In this document: positions 13,787-20,007 of the stretch, piece by piece
How positions within the stretch are numbered: the stretch's first letter is position 1
Layout of the letters: each line of letters opens with the position of its first letter
IMG/VR virus record: IMGVR_UViG_3300023208_000402
Span: 1 to 20,007 of that record
Strand: one strand, 5' to 3'
Source of the DNA: a virus
Length of the DNA stretch: 20,007 nt
Notes under the pieces: model-generated
Database searches by the model: none
The model's input: the letters and a program-made list of their open reading frames with translations, nothing else
Told to the model about the DNA's origin: nothing
Position numbers and translations under genes: made by a program

Positions 13787-14239
13787 TCAGCCGATGCGGT
13801 ACCAGGCGGCGAAGACCCCGTCATAGCGGAGCCGGAAGAAGGCGTTTGCGGCGAGCGTCGTTGGCGCGCCGTTGACGGTGTGGCCGTTGCCGTTGACGGT
13901 CAGCGCGGTCACGGCCTGGGCGCAGGTAACCGACACCTCCTGGCCATCGACACCTGCGGCAGGCAGGACCACCGTTCCGGCTGCATAGCCAGCAGCGGGC
14001 GTGAGCAGCAGCCAGACTGAGGATCCATCGGTGGGGGGCGCGACGGTGACGCTGAAGCCCGTCGCACTTGGCGCCGAGTACTGGGCCACCGGGGCGCCGG
14101 CAGCGGTCAGCAACGACTGGATGAGCTCGACAAGCTGGCTGACAGAGCAGGTGCGATCGGCGCCGTTGTCGGGGTCGTAGAACGGGAGCCGGGACCCGCT
14201 GGACGGATCCCCTTGGCTCAATCGGTTGATGGCCGACAT
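13787..14239 (-). CDS. beta-rich phage structural protein, fibre-like
   Basis: A 150-residue protein starting at ATG 14239 behind AGGAG (7-base spacing), 4 bases after the gp4-like stop. Residues 1-45 (MSAINRLSQGD, SRLPFYDPDNGADRTCSVSQLVELIQSLL) match the type of N-terminus seen on phage fibre-like proteins. The rest is a beta domain (TGFSVTVAPPTDGSSVWLLLTPAAGYAAGTVVLP, ending FRLRYDGVFAAWYRIG) that recurs in phages as a small virion protein. No enzymatic motif is seen. It lies with the next gene in the block between gp4 and the GH5 gene, so a structural role at the head-tail region is likely but not proved. Confidence 0.65.
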   Translation of the reverse strand: MSAINRLSQGDPSSGSRLPFYDPDNGADRTCSVSQLVELIQSLLTAAGAPVAQYSAPSATGFSVTVAPPTDGSSVWLLLTPAAGYAAGTVVLPAAGVDGQEVSVTCAQAVTALTVNGNGHTVNGAPTTLAANAFFRLRYDGVFAAWYRIG

Positions 14240-14243
14240 GCGG

Positions 14244-14717
14244 TCACTCCTGAAGGTCGAGATTGCCCGCTTCGTCCACCTGCAGCGGGGAGTCGTCGGG
14301 CACTGGCGTGAACGGCCGGCACCACCGGTTGCCCGCGCCCGCTGGGATCGAGCGGAGCTGCTGCTGACGCGGCATTGCGGCGACCCGTTCGAGGGCGTCG
14401 TAGCCGTCACTCGCCGCCATGCGTGACTCGATGCGGACCGCCTTGCCGTAGCCCGGGGCAATGCGCACAGCGAGGTTGAGATACACCGTCTCCACCGCGC
14501 CAGCCGGCAGATTGCTGTCGTCGTCGAGGTCCGAATCGTCGGGGGACGATGGCACCGGGTAGCCCAGTCGGATGCCGCGGGCCTCCCAGGTGCCCATCAT
14601 CGTGTCGAGCCGGCGCAGCGCGTCCTCGAGCTCCTCGTCTTCCAGATCGAAGACGCGGGCCGCCAAGCCCAACTCAGCGAATGCCTGCTCGATGATCTGC
14701 TGCTTGGTCCAGCCCAT
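14244..14717 (-). CDS. head-tail adaptor / tail accessory factor, P22 gp4-like
   Basis: A 157-residue protein (P22 gp4: 166 aa). It opens with GWTKQQIIEQAFAELGLA, then DLEDEELEDALRRLDTMMGTWEARGIRLGYP, the helical start and the 'L..LD.M...W...G..LGY' signature of this adaptor family, followed by VYLNLAVRIAPGYGK. In P22, gp4 monomers bind below the portal, extend the channel and provide the site for gp10 and the tailspikes. GTG 14720 and ATG 14717 are adjacent; ATG is preferred. It lies after the coat gene and one small gene, as expected from P22 order apart from the two extra fibre-like genes and the GH5 gene that follow. Confidence 0.83.
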   Translation of the reverse strand: MGWTKQQIIEQAFAELGLAARVFDLEDEELEDALRRLDTMMGTWEARGIRLGYPVPSSPDDSDLDDDSNLPAGAVETVYLNLAVRIAPGYGKAVRIESRMAASDGYDALERVAAMPRQQQLRSIPAGAGNRWCRPFTPVPDDSPLQVDEAGNLDLQE

Positions 14718-14729
14718 CACGCCACCCAG

Positions 14730-15092
14730 TCAATCGGACAGGGCGGCAGAGATCAGCGCCGCGAGCTTCTTGTCCGTGACGCGCGGGCCAAAGGGGATCT
14801 TCAGCTCGGCGGCCTTGGCCTCGAGTTCGTCACGGGTCAGGCGCGGCGCCGTGCTGGCCGGTGAGCCGTCGGCATCACCGCTCTCTTCGCCTGCGATGCG
14901 TGCGGCGAACTCTGCATCCCGCTGCGCCTGCTCAGCGTCGGCGGCATCCTTGGCGGCGTATTGGTCCAGGTGCCAGCCTTCGGATTGGGCAGAGGCGAAT
15001 TGCTCCTCGTCGGCGACCTCGAGCACCGAGAAGTCGCCGGCCTCGAGCGCCCACGGGCCGCCCAGGCGGTACAGAAGACGGGGGAAGTCCAT
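14730..15092 (-). CDS. small phage protein with C-terminal HeH/LEM-like motif
   Basis: A 120-residue protein starting at ATG 15092 behind AAGGA. The frame is open for ten more codons upstream, but that stretch covers the post-coat hairpin. The N-terminus (FPRLLYRLGGPWALEAGDFSVLEVADEEQFASAQSEGWHLD) is of a kind seen in small phage head proteins. The centre is acidic and Ala-rich, probably helical or disordered. The C-terminus (LTRDELEAKAAELKIPFGPRVTDKKLAALISAAL) fits the two-helix HeH/LEM or SAP-like motif that often binds DNA or proteins. It lies between coat and gp4-like adaptor, a place often used for head-completion or decoration proteins. The role is not known. Confidence 0.65.
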   Translation of the reverse strand: MDFPRLLYRLGGPWALEAGDFSVLEVADEEQFASAQSEGWHLDQYAAKDAADAEQAQRDAEFAARIAGEESGDADGSPASTAPRLTRDELEAKAAELKIPFGPRVTDKKLAALISAALSD

Positions 15093-15113
15093 GTTCGTGC
15101 GTCCTTGCGAAAG

Positions 15114-15133
15114 CCCCGGCACAACGGCCGGGG
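15114..15133 (-). terminator. stem-loop after the coat gene, weak or partial terminator
   Basis: A perfect 7-bp stem, CCCCGGC with GCCGGGG, has a 6-base loop and starts 22 bases after the coat stop codon on the minus strand. It is followed by CTTTCG, not a true T run, so full termination is unlikely. Partial termination or protection of the coat message 3' end would fit a gene needed in hundreds of copies. It lies before the start of the 14730-15092 gene. Confidence 0.35.
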
Positions 15134-15154
15134 CGGGTCAGGCGGAGTCGCCGA

Positions 15155-16378
15155 TCAGGTCTGGCTGGCCAGGATCAGGCCGCACTTCTCGGGATCGAGC
15201 ACCGAGGCCGCATACAGCGTGGTGTGCCGCACGAACACCTTGCCCGTCTGGGCGTTGAGCTGCGCGACCATCACGAGCGGCACGCCGTTCTTGGTCGTGG
15301 CGGTCATGACGTTGGCACCGGCTGCGCTCGGGAACGCCAGGCGGCCGTAGTCCAGCGTCACGGCGCCTTGATCCCAGAACACGTTGACAGGCTTCGTCAC
15401 GGTGTTCAGGAAGGTCAGCGCAGCACCCGCGGCGGCCTGGGCCGTCACGTTCTGGTACGGGCCAGTGGTGATGATCTTCGGGCTGACCGTCAGCGAGGCC
15501 GTGCCGCCGCCGCTGATCACGCGGAACGTCATCGGCTGGCCGGTGTCGCTCTTGTCGATCATGTGCACCGCGTTGACGTTCGCGATGGTGAACGAGTCGC
15601 CGTTCTTGATGTTGGCGATGTTCGCGCCGCTCACGCCCAGCGTACCCACCCGGTTGTCGGTCGGGACGTCGCCCGTCATGGCCGTCACGGTGTGCGAGGT
15701 GTTCGCCGTGACGGTCGTGCCGGTGACGGTGCCGATCGCAGCCAGGTTCGCCACGTTGTCGGTGCGGAAGGTCGAGAAGGTGGCGATGTCGGGCACCTTC
15801 GACCGCTCGTAGGCGTCCTTCGAGCGGTCGCCCAGGTACGCGCGGTTGCCCAGATCCTTCGCGACGACCGAGTAGTCGAAAGGATTCAGGAACAGCTTGC
15901 GGTTGCCCGACTTGATGCCGCGCGACAGCATTAGAGCCTCGGCAGTGGCGCCGTCATCCCAGCTGATCGCGCCCACCTTCTTCACGATGATGTTCGCGTA
16001 GCTCGCGATCGTCGCGTAGAGGTTCTTGTCGATCTCAGCAGCCAGTCGCAGTGCGGCCGCCTGGCCCATCTTGCGCATGTACTGCTCGTCACGCAGTTCT
16101 TTGGCGTCTAGCTCGTAGATCACGTTGTCCGGCGAGCGGTAGACGGTCGGCACGAAGCGATCCACCACGTCGGTGCGGGTCGAGCCCGACACGTCGAGGC
16201 CGGTGACGACCGCGGCGTGGAAGTTCTGCTTCTTGTAGAAGGTGTCGCCCGCGCGCTGCATCGTCTGCGCGTCGGGGTAGGAGGTTTCAGCCTCCATCGA
16301 GATCACGCAGTTGGCGTCGAAGCCTTCCACGTACTCCTCGAACATCAGCTCGAGGTCTTTGGCGAGTGCGTTTGCCAT
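15155..16378 (-). CDS. major capsid (coat) protein, P22 gp5-like
   Basis: A 407-residue coat protein (P22 gp5: 430 aa). Helical N-terminus (ANALAKDLELMFEEYVEGFDANCV), N-terminal arm region with FHAAVVTGLDVSGSTRTDVVDRF, then YELDAKELRDEQYMRKMGQAAALRLAAEIDKNLY, comparable with P22 [31 protein letters not shown], and LFLNPFDYSVVAKDLGNRAYLGDRSKDAYERSKVPDIATF, comparable with YFFNPQDYKKAGYDL..R..FG. A Thr/Val-rich insertion domain (about 215-260) precedes NVNAVHMIDK and a C-terminal part with NVFWDQGAVTLDYGRLAFP. These place it in the HK97-fold P22 coat group. ATG 16378 is chosen because the frame upstream runs through a strong leader stem-loop and the next in-frame start (GTG 16426) has no ribosome site. 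The protein would assemble on the scaffold encoded next door. Confidence 0.88.
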   Translation of the reverse strand: MANALAKDLELMFEEYVEGFDANCVISMEAETSYPDAQTMQRAGDTFYKKQNFHAAVVTGLDVSGSTRTDVVDRFVPTVYRSPDNVIYELDAKELRDEQYMRKMGQAAALRLAAEIDKNLYATIASYANIIVKKVGAISWDDGATAEALMLSRGIKSGNRKLFLNPFDYSVVAKDLGNRAYLGDRSKDAYERSKVPDIATFSTFRTDNVANLAAIGTVTGTTVTANTSHTVTAMTGDVPTDNRVGTLGVSGANIANIKNGDSFTIANVNAVHMIDKSDTGQPMTFRVISGGGTASLTVSPKIITTGPYQNVTAQAAAGAALTFLNTVTKPVNVFWDQGAVTLDYGRLAFPSAAGANVMTATTKNGVPLVMVAQLNAQTGKVFVRHTTLYAASVLDPEKCGLILASQT

Positions 16379-16427
16379 GATGAGTGCAAGTCCTGTGAGG
16401 GATTGAGGGAATCGCTTTGCACTCACC
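16379..16427 (-). promoter_or_regulatory. stem-loop in the coat leader, ending at the start codon
   Basis: On the transcript, bases 16427-16417 can pair with 16389-16379 in an 11-bp stem (ten Watson-Crick pairs and one G-U) that ends exactly at the coat AUG. The 27-base loop (16416-16390) holds the only ribosome-binding candidate, AGGA at 16394-16391, plus two CCCTCA repeats. Linear spacing from AGGA to AUG is 12 bases, which is long. Folding could either hide the start region or set its geometry. Such a hairpin is a good candidate for post-transcriptional control of coat synthesis. Confidence 0.5.
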
Positions 16428-16467
16428 CTTTGCGGCCGGGCGGCAGCCGTTCATCTCGCGCCTGTTT

Positions 16468-16497
16468 GGCCCCGTCAGGGCCGCGCCAGGCGGCGCG
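16468..16497 (-). promoter_or_regulatory. tandem hairpins between scaffold and coat genes
   Basis: Two small GC-rich stems stand side by side: GGCCC with GGGCC (16468-16472 with 16478-16482) and CGCGCC with GGCGCG (16482-16487 with 16492-16497), sharing one base so they may be alternatives. Neither is followed by a T run. They lie just after the scaffold stop codon and could slow transcription or protect the coat message 5' end after cleavage. The function is inferred only from position. Confidence 0.3.
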
Positions 16498-16518
16498 CTT
16501 TGCCGTAGCGGCGACGGA

Positions 16519-17499
16519 TCAGGCCGAAGCCTTCTCCTTGGCTCGCCGTTTTGCGGCCAGGTACTCGGTCATGTCGCCCGTGCGGTGCGCCTTCTCGCGC
16601 AGCTTCTCGAGCTCACGAGACGCCACGGTCGCTCCTGGCACATTGCTGCGGACAACACGGTCCGGAGCCGGAGCAGTGCGCTGCTTCGGCGTGACCTTGA
16701 TCTTGTTCATGACTTCTCCGGCGGCCCAAAGGAACTCCACCGGATCGGCGATGCCCGCAAGAGCCTTGGCGCGCACCGGGTTCTTGCCCAGCGCGTAGAC
16801 GAGTTCTGCCGAGCGCGGAGCGGCGATGAGTAGGCCGCGCTGGATGACAGAGAAGGTGTCCTGTACGACCTCCTCCGCCTCCTCGAAGTCACTGACCTTC
16901 AGTGACTGCTTCGCTTGCGTGTACTTGAGCTGTTTGGCCTGGTAGTGCTCGTTGGCCTTGCGCTCCTGCGCCTCGCGCTCGCGCTGCTGCTCGTCTGCGC
17001 GCAGCTTGCGCTCCTGCCACGACTCGTAAGCCGCCTCGAACTTGTCGGTGTCGTAGTCGAAGTCTTCGAGCTTCGGCTTCTCGCCGACAGCAGATGCCGC
17101 CGGAGCGGCCCCCGAGGGGTTCTTGAGCTTGGCGTTCTCGGCCTCGAGCTCGCGTTGCCGGCGCACCAGTTCGCGATTCGTCTTGCGAAGGTCTTTGACC
17201 CAGGCCGGCGCGGCCTTGGTGTCTTCCTCCTCGCCGGCCGATGGCTCCTCGCCTTCGATGGAGATCGTGATCTCGTCGCCTTCGGAAGCTGCGGCGGTCT
17301 CGTCGGCATCGCCTTCATCGCCGCTCTGGCCGTCAGCGTCGTCGTCGTGCTGCTCGCCTTCAGCGTCGTCAGCACCATCACCATCCACGTCAGCGCCTTC
17401 GTCATCCTCGCCTGCAGCGCCGCCATCAGCATCGACCACATAGCGCGGGGCGATACCGAACAAGGCGAGCAGCTTGGCGAGGATGGTCGATACGTTCAC
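16519..17499 (-). CDS. scaffolding protein, P22 gp8-like
   Basis: A protein of 326 residues from GTG 17499 (AGG 6 bases upstream); P22 gp8 is 303 aa. TTG 17562 is a longer alternative with a poor ribosome site. The layout is that of a scaffold: a short hydrophobic start (STILAKLLALFGIAPRY), a strongly acidic low-complexity region (about 25-95, mostly Asp, Glu, Gly and Ala), a charged coiled-coil stretch (about 100-220, with RQRELEAENAKLK and REREAQERKANEHYQAKQ), and a basic helical C-terminus (REKAHRTGDMTEYLAAKRRAKEKASA) like the coat-binding helix-turn-helix end of P22 gp8. Scaffold guides coat assembly and then leaves the shell. It sits between portal and coat as in P22. No protease motif is visible. 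Confidence 0.82.
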   Translation of the reverse strand: MNVSTILAKLLALFGIAPRYVVDADGGAAGEDDEGADVDGDGADDAEGEQHDDDADGQSGDEGDADETAAASEGDEITISIEGEEPSAGEEEDTKAAPAWVKDLRKTNRELVRRQRELEAENAKLKNPSGAAPAASAVGEKPKLEDFDYDTDKFEAAYESWQERKLRADEQQREREAQERKANEHYQAKQLKYTQAKQSLKVSDFEEAEEVVQDTFSVIQRGLLIAAPRSAELVYALGKNPVRAKALAGIADPVEFLWAAGEVMNKIKVTPKQRTAPAPDRVVRSNVPGATVASRELEKLREKAHRTGDMTEYLAAKRRAKEKASA

Positions 17500-17592
17500 G
17501 GTTGGCCTGGTGGTCTTTGCGTTGGTCGCGATTCTGGTGCCGACTGCTGCATAAACAGGCAATTCACGGCCGACAACGGAAAGCGGTGCTTT

Positions 17593-19677
17593 CTATTGCC
17601 CCATCGGATCGAACCCTGCCGGGGGCTGAGCGGCCTGCTGGAAGGCGTTCACCGCGTCGATCACCTGCTGCTGCTTCTCTGTGTCGATCTCCGCCAGCGT
17701 CTTCGCGGTCTCCGCGCGGGCCTGTTCGGCCTTCACGACGGTCAGCACCGTGTTGGCCTCGGCCTGCTTGGCCTTGCCTTCCGCCTCAGCGGCCGCGGCC
17801 ATGAGGTACTGTTGCTGAGGGTCCGGCTTCTGGCTTGCCTGCTCCTGCGCAAGCTCGGCCTTCTCCTCATCGTTCGGCTTGATCAAGCCCATACGAACGG
17901 CGCGAGCGCGGCCCCAGTCGCGCAGATCCCCCAGACCCTCCCCTTCGAGGTTCGAGATGGTGGCCAGAGTGAGTGCCTGCTTGGTCTCCGGGTCCTCGGT
18001 GACGCTGGCAATGCCGGTGAGTGCGCGCACGACCGCATTGCGTAGGCTGGTCGATGACGGGCCCACATCAGCGACGACGTCATAGGAGGCCTTCGCAAAC
18101 TCGTTGCGGATCACGCGCTTGCTAGTCTTCTCGTCGATCACCGGCTCGTTGACCACCGTGGAGCCGGACTGCCCGTTGGTGCTCACGGTCTTCATGCGGC
18201 GCGATTCCTCGACGGCCACGTCCCGCATCATCGACAGCCAGACCTCACCGGATCGCTTCATGGCCTTGGCGAAGTTGCTCATGTAGATGAACACCTGCAT
18301 GTCCAGCCGGTTCTGGATGAGCTCCACCGCCTTGCCCGACAGGTTCGGCTGCATCTGCTCGCCGGCCTGCTGGTTGCCCAGTAGGTCCTGCAGTGCCTGC
18401 TGTGCCATCTGCGCCAGAGCAGCCATGGCCGGCGGGATGTTCGGCGCCTTGGTGTAAGCGGCCGGCACCTGGCTGCCAGGGATCTTGCTGCCGGTCTGCT
18501 TGTCCTTCTGTGCGTTCGCCAGCAGGTACGGCCAGCGCTCGATGCTGTCGTTCGACCACATCTGCTCGTGGCCGGCGATCTGCTCCGGGTCGAAGATGGG
18601 CTTCTCGACGTCGAATCGCGCCGCCATCTCGGCCAGCCAGGACATGATCATGTTGATCAACCGCTGCGGATCGCGCGCCAGGCGGACATGCCCCATGAAG
18701 CGCTCGACGCCGTCCACCATCCAGCGCTTGCCGTAGAACGGAACGATCGGGATGCATCGGCCAGCGATGTAGCCGCAGTCCTCGAGGATCCGAGAGCCCG
18801 ACATGATGACCTTGCGGATTCGCCGCCGCTTGATGTTCTTGGTGCGCGCCAAGGTGTAGCCGGTGACACGCAGCCGCTCGATCAGGCCGGTGTCGGAATC
18901 GATCTCGTCCTGCGTGACCTTCAGCTCCTCCTGCCCCTCATCTCCGAGCAGGCCGGTGTAGAACCGGACCTGCTCCTTGGTCTCTTCGACGCTGTAGCGC
19001 TCGGCCACCCAGACGAGATCCGCGGTGCACCAATCAAACTGCAGTTGGCTGACCTCGTGCGGCCAACTCGACGGGTCGTCGTCGAACTCGGCCTCGTAGG
19101 CGTCGCGGCTGTAGGGCGTGAGAACGTAGCACCGCTTGGCGTCGGCCTTGTCCTGGCGCTTGGCGTCCAGGTCATAGAACACTGTGGTGTCGGCATCGAA
19201 GATCGGCTCGATGGAGATGCGCTGCCGCTCGTCGTCCTCGTCCTCCTCGTCCTCGTAGCAGGAGCGCAGCCGCCAAGCACCCATGCCGCCGCTGGTGCCC
19301 TCCTCGAAGGCGTTGTCATAGGCCTCGTTGGCGCTGCACCGCTGCTCGTCCGCACGATAGAGCCCGTCGCAGGTGTCGGCGAAGTCGTCGTTCGGCGCTC
19401 CGTCCGTGGGCTGAAAGTCCACCGTCACCCGGTTGTTGCGGTACTCGTTCACCACCCGGATCACCGCCAGGTGTACGTGGTTGAACTCGAAGCGCGCCTT
19501 GTTCTCGTACAGGTCGCCGACGTCGCCCTCCCACTGGGCGCCGGCGATGGAGTAGAAGCGCCGATCCTGCAGCGCCTGCAGTCGCTCGGCGTGGGTGGCC
19601 TTCTGGATGTCGTCGAACTCGCGCACGGCCTCCGCGTGGAGGTTCGCTAGTTCCTGTTCCTTGCTGAGTCGCGGCAT
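17593..19677 (-). CDS. portal protein, P22 gp1-like
   Basis: A 694-residue portal (P22 gp1: 725 aa). The N-terminus (ELANLHAEAVREFDDIQKATHAERLQALQDRRFYSIAGAQWEG) and the following NHVHLAVIRVVNEYRNNRVTVDFQP are typical of the P22 portal family. Further landmarks are YDNAFEEGTSGGMGAWRL, PIFDADTTVFYDLDAKRQDKADAKRC and GSRILEDCGYIAGRCIPIVPFYGKRW. The C-terminal 130 residues are a long Gln/Ala/Glu-rich helix, matching the barrel of P22-type portals. Twelve copies form the vertex through which the terminase packs DNA and to which the gp4-like adaptor binds. GGGAG stands 9-10 bases before the ATG at 19677. A small hairpin (17579-17593) covers its TAG stop. The 93-base gap to the terminase holds only the ribosome site and a weak GCCGG/CCGGC stem. 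Confidence 0.92.
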   Translation of the reverse strand: MPRLSKEQELANLHAEAVREFDDIQKATHAERLQALQDRRFYSIAGAQWEGDVGDLYENKARFEFNHVHLAVIRVVNEYRNNRVTVDFQPTDGAPNDDFADTCDGLYRADEQRCSANEAYDNAFEEGTSGGMGAWRLRSCYEDEEDEDDERQRISIEPIFDADTTVFYDLDAKRQDKADAKRCYVLTPYSRDAYEAEFDDDPSSWPHEVSQLQFDWCTADLVWVAERYSVEETKEQVRFYTGLLGDEGQEELKVTQDEIDSDTGLIERLRVTGYTLARTKNIKRRRIRKVIMSGSRILEDCGYIAGRCIPIVPFYGKRWMVDGVERFMGHVRLARDPQRLINMIMSWLAEMAARFDVEKPIFDPEQIAGHEQMWSNDSIERWPYLLANAQKDKQTGSKIPGSQVPAAYTKAPNIPPAMAALAQMAQQALQDLLGNQQAGEQMQPNLSGKAVELIQNRLDMQVFIYMSNFAKAMKRSGEVWLSMMRDVAVEESRRMKTVSTNGQSGSTVVNEPVIDEKTSKRVIRNEFAKASYDVVADVGPSSTSLRNAVVRALTGIASVTEDPETKQALTLATISNLEGEGLGDLRDWGRARAVRMGLIKPNDEEKAELAQEQASQKPDPQQQYLMAAAAEAEGKAKQAEANTVLTVVKAEQARAETAKTLAEIDTEKQQQVIDAVNAFQQAAQPPAGFDPMGQ

Positions 19678-19770
19678 GGTCCGTCGCTCCCTGTCGGGAT
19701 GAGCGAGGAGCTGGCGGCCTCAGGGACTCAGCGCGCCGGGCAATGCCGGCCGGGTGTGTGCAGGGCGTGA

Positions 19771-20007
19771 TTATCGTCGTCTGAACGGCGAATGCATCGG
19801 GATCGGGTTGGCGACGACCTCCTGAGAGCGGCCGATCTCACCGTACGCGATGGCATGGCGACGCATCATGTAGGCGTACCGCATGGCGTCGAGCAGGTCG
19901 TCCCGTACCTTGACGATCTTGCCCTTTTCGTCTCGGTGGTACTGCAGGAACTCGTCCAGCAGGTCGCGCAGGCCAGCGAAGATCTTGAACTTGCCCTTGA
20001 TCATCAG
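19771..20007 (-). CDS. terL: terminase large subunit, C-terminal part (cut by window edge)
   Basis: The last 78 residues of a large terminase; the gene continues past the right edge. FKIFAGLRDLLDEFLQYHRDEKGKIVKVRDDLLDAMRYAYMMRR has the closing pattern of the TerL nuclease domain, where the Asp pair followed by L-x-DA-x-RYA supplies the last metal-binding acid. The large subunit powers packaging with its N-terminal ATPase (not in the window) and cuts the concatemer with this nuclease, at headful intervals in P22-like phages. It ends with a short Pro/Arg tail and TAA at 19771, 93 bases before the portal. Confidence 0.88.
   Translation of the reverse strand: MMIKGKFKIFAGLRDLLDEFLQYHRDEKGKIVKVRDDLLDAMRYAYMMRRHAIAYGEIGRSQEVVANPIPMHSPFRRR

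Noticed and set aside
14861-15934. Long plus-strand open frame (357 codons) opposite the coat and the small HeH-like gene
   Set aside because: It has Arg/His/Gly-rich low-complexity translation, no family signature and lies antisense to a clear P22-type coat gene. Long antisense frames are expected in GC-rich DNA.
16379-16426. Earlier GTG start for the coat gene at 16426
   Set aside because: The extra 16 codons run through the leader stem-loop, there is no spaced ribosome site before 16426, and the family-like sequence begins at the Met at 16378.
16915-18045. Plus-strand frame (376 codons) with many apparent membrane segments
   Set aside because: The hydrophobic look comes from reading opposite an acidic, charged scaffold sequence. 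It is antisense to scaffold and portal and has no ribosome site of note.
18568-19650. Plus-strand frame (360 codons) opposite the portal
   Set aside because: Antisense to a well-supported portal gene, with repetitive Val/Leu/Arg/Ala translation and no recognisable domain.

Overview
The window is the late (structural plus lysis) half of a P22-like short-tailed prophage, read entirely on the minus strand. It lies in a GC-rich proteobacterial chromosome. Base composition, the encoded CCA of the tRNA-His fragment and the protein style suggest a betaproteobacterium, probably Burkholderiales, but no gene here fixes the genus. The identification of the phage type rests on gene order and recalled protein lengths. 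Running leftwards from the right edge the order is large terminase (C-terminal part only), portal, scaffold, coat, gp4-like adaptor, gp10-like stabiliser (472 aa, the length I recall for P22 gp10), an Ala-rich tail fibre or needle, three ejection-type proteins in the gp7, gp20 and gp16 positions, and a tailspike.

Layout from left to right. Bases 1-170 look like host DNA with two convergent rho-independent terminators. Bases 171-220 are the 3' part of a tRNA-His gene (anticodon GUG to CCA) with no 5' half, which is what the far end of a prophage integrated in tRNA-His looks like. Bases 223-327 are a gene-free phage end with a near-perfect 12-bp direct repeat. Bases 328-2049 are the lysis cassette: Rz with Rz1 nested in another frame, a GH19 endolysin and two small membrane proteins that are holin candidates. 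Bases 2069-7938 hold the tailspike and ejection proteins. Bases 7922-9033 hold a GNAT acetyltransferase and a 2-oxoglutarate/Fe(II) aspartyl/asparaginyl beta-hydroxylase-like enzyme, in the place where P22 carries gene 14. Bases 9144-11451 hold the fibre or needle and the gp10-like protein. Bases 11497-14239 hold an extra module absent from P22: a GH5 glycoside hydrolase with a LamG-like tail, and two beta-rich proteins of unknown role. Bases 14244-20007 hold the head genes.

The genes are packed as one late operon, many overlapping by 1-17 nt, so translational coupling is likely. The longest non-coding stretches are the coat leader (16379-16518), the hydroxylase/fibre gap (9034-9143), the scaffold/portal gap and the terminase/portal gap. 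No stretch over 300 bases lacks a gene. Integrase, repressor, replication genes and the small terminase must lie beyond the right edge if the prophage is complete.

The most interesting points are: the GH5-LamG gene, complete in catalytic residues and conspicuously lower in GC than its surroundings; the hydroxylase/acetyltransferase pair inside the virion operon; an 11-bp stem-loop that ends exactly at the coat start codon; and the lysis cassette placed after the tailspike instead of before the terminase as in P22.
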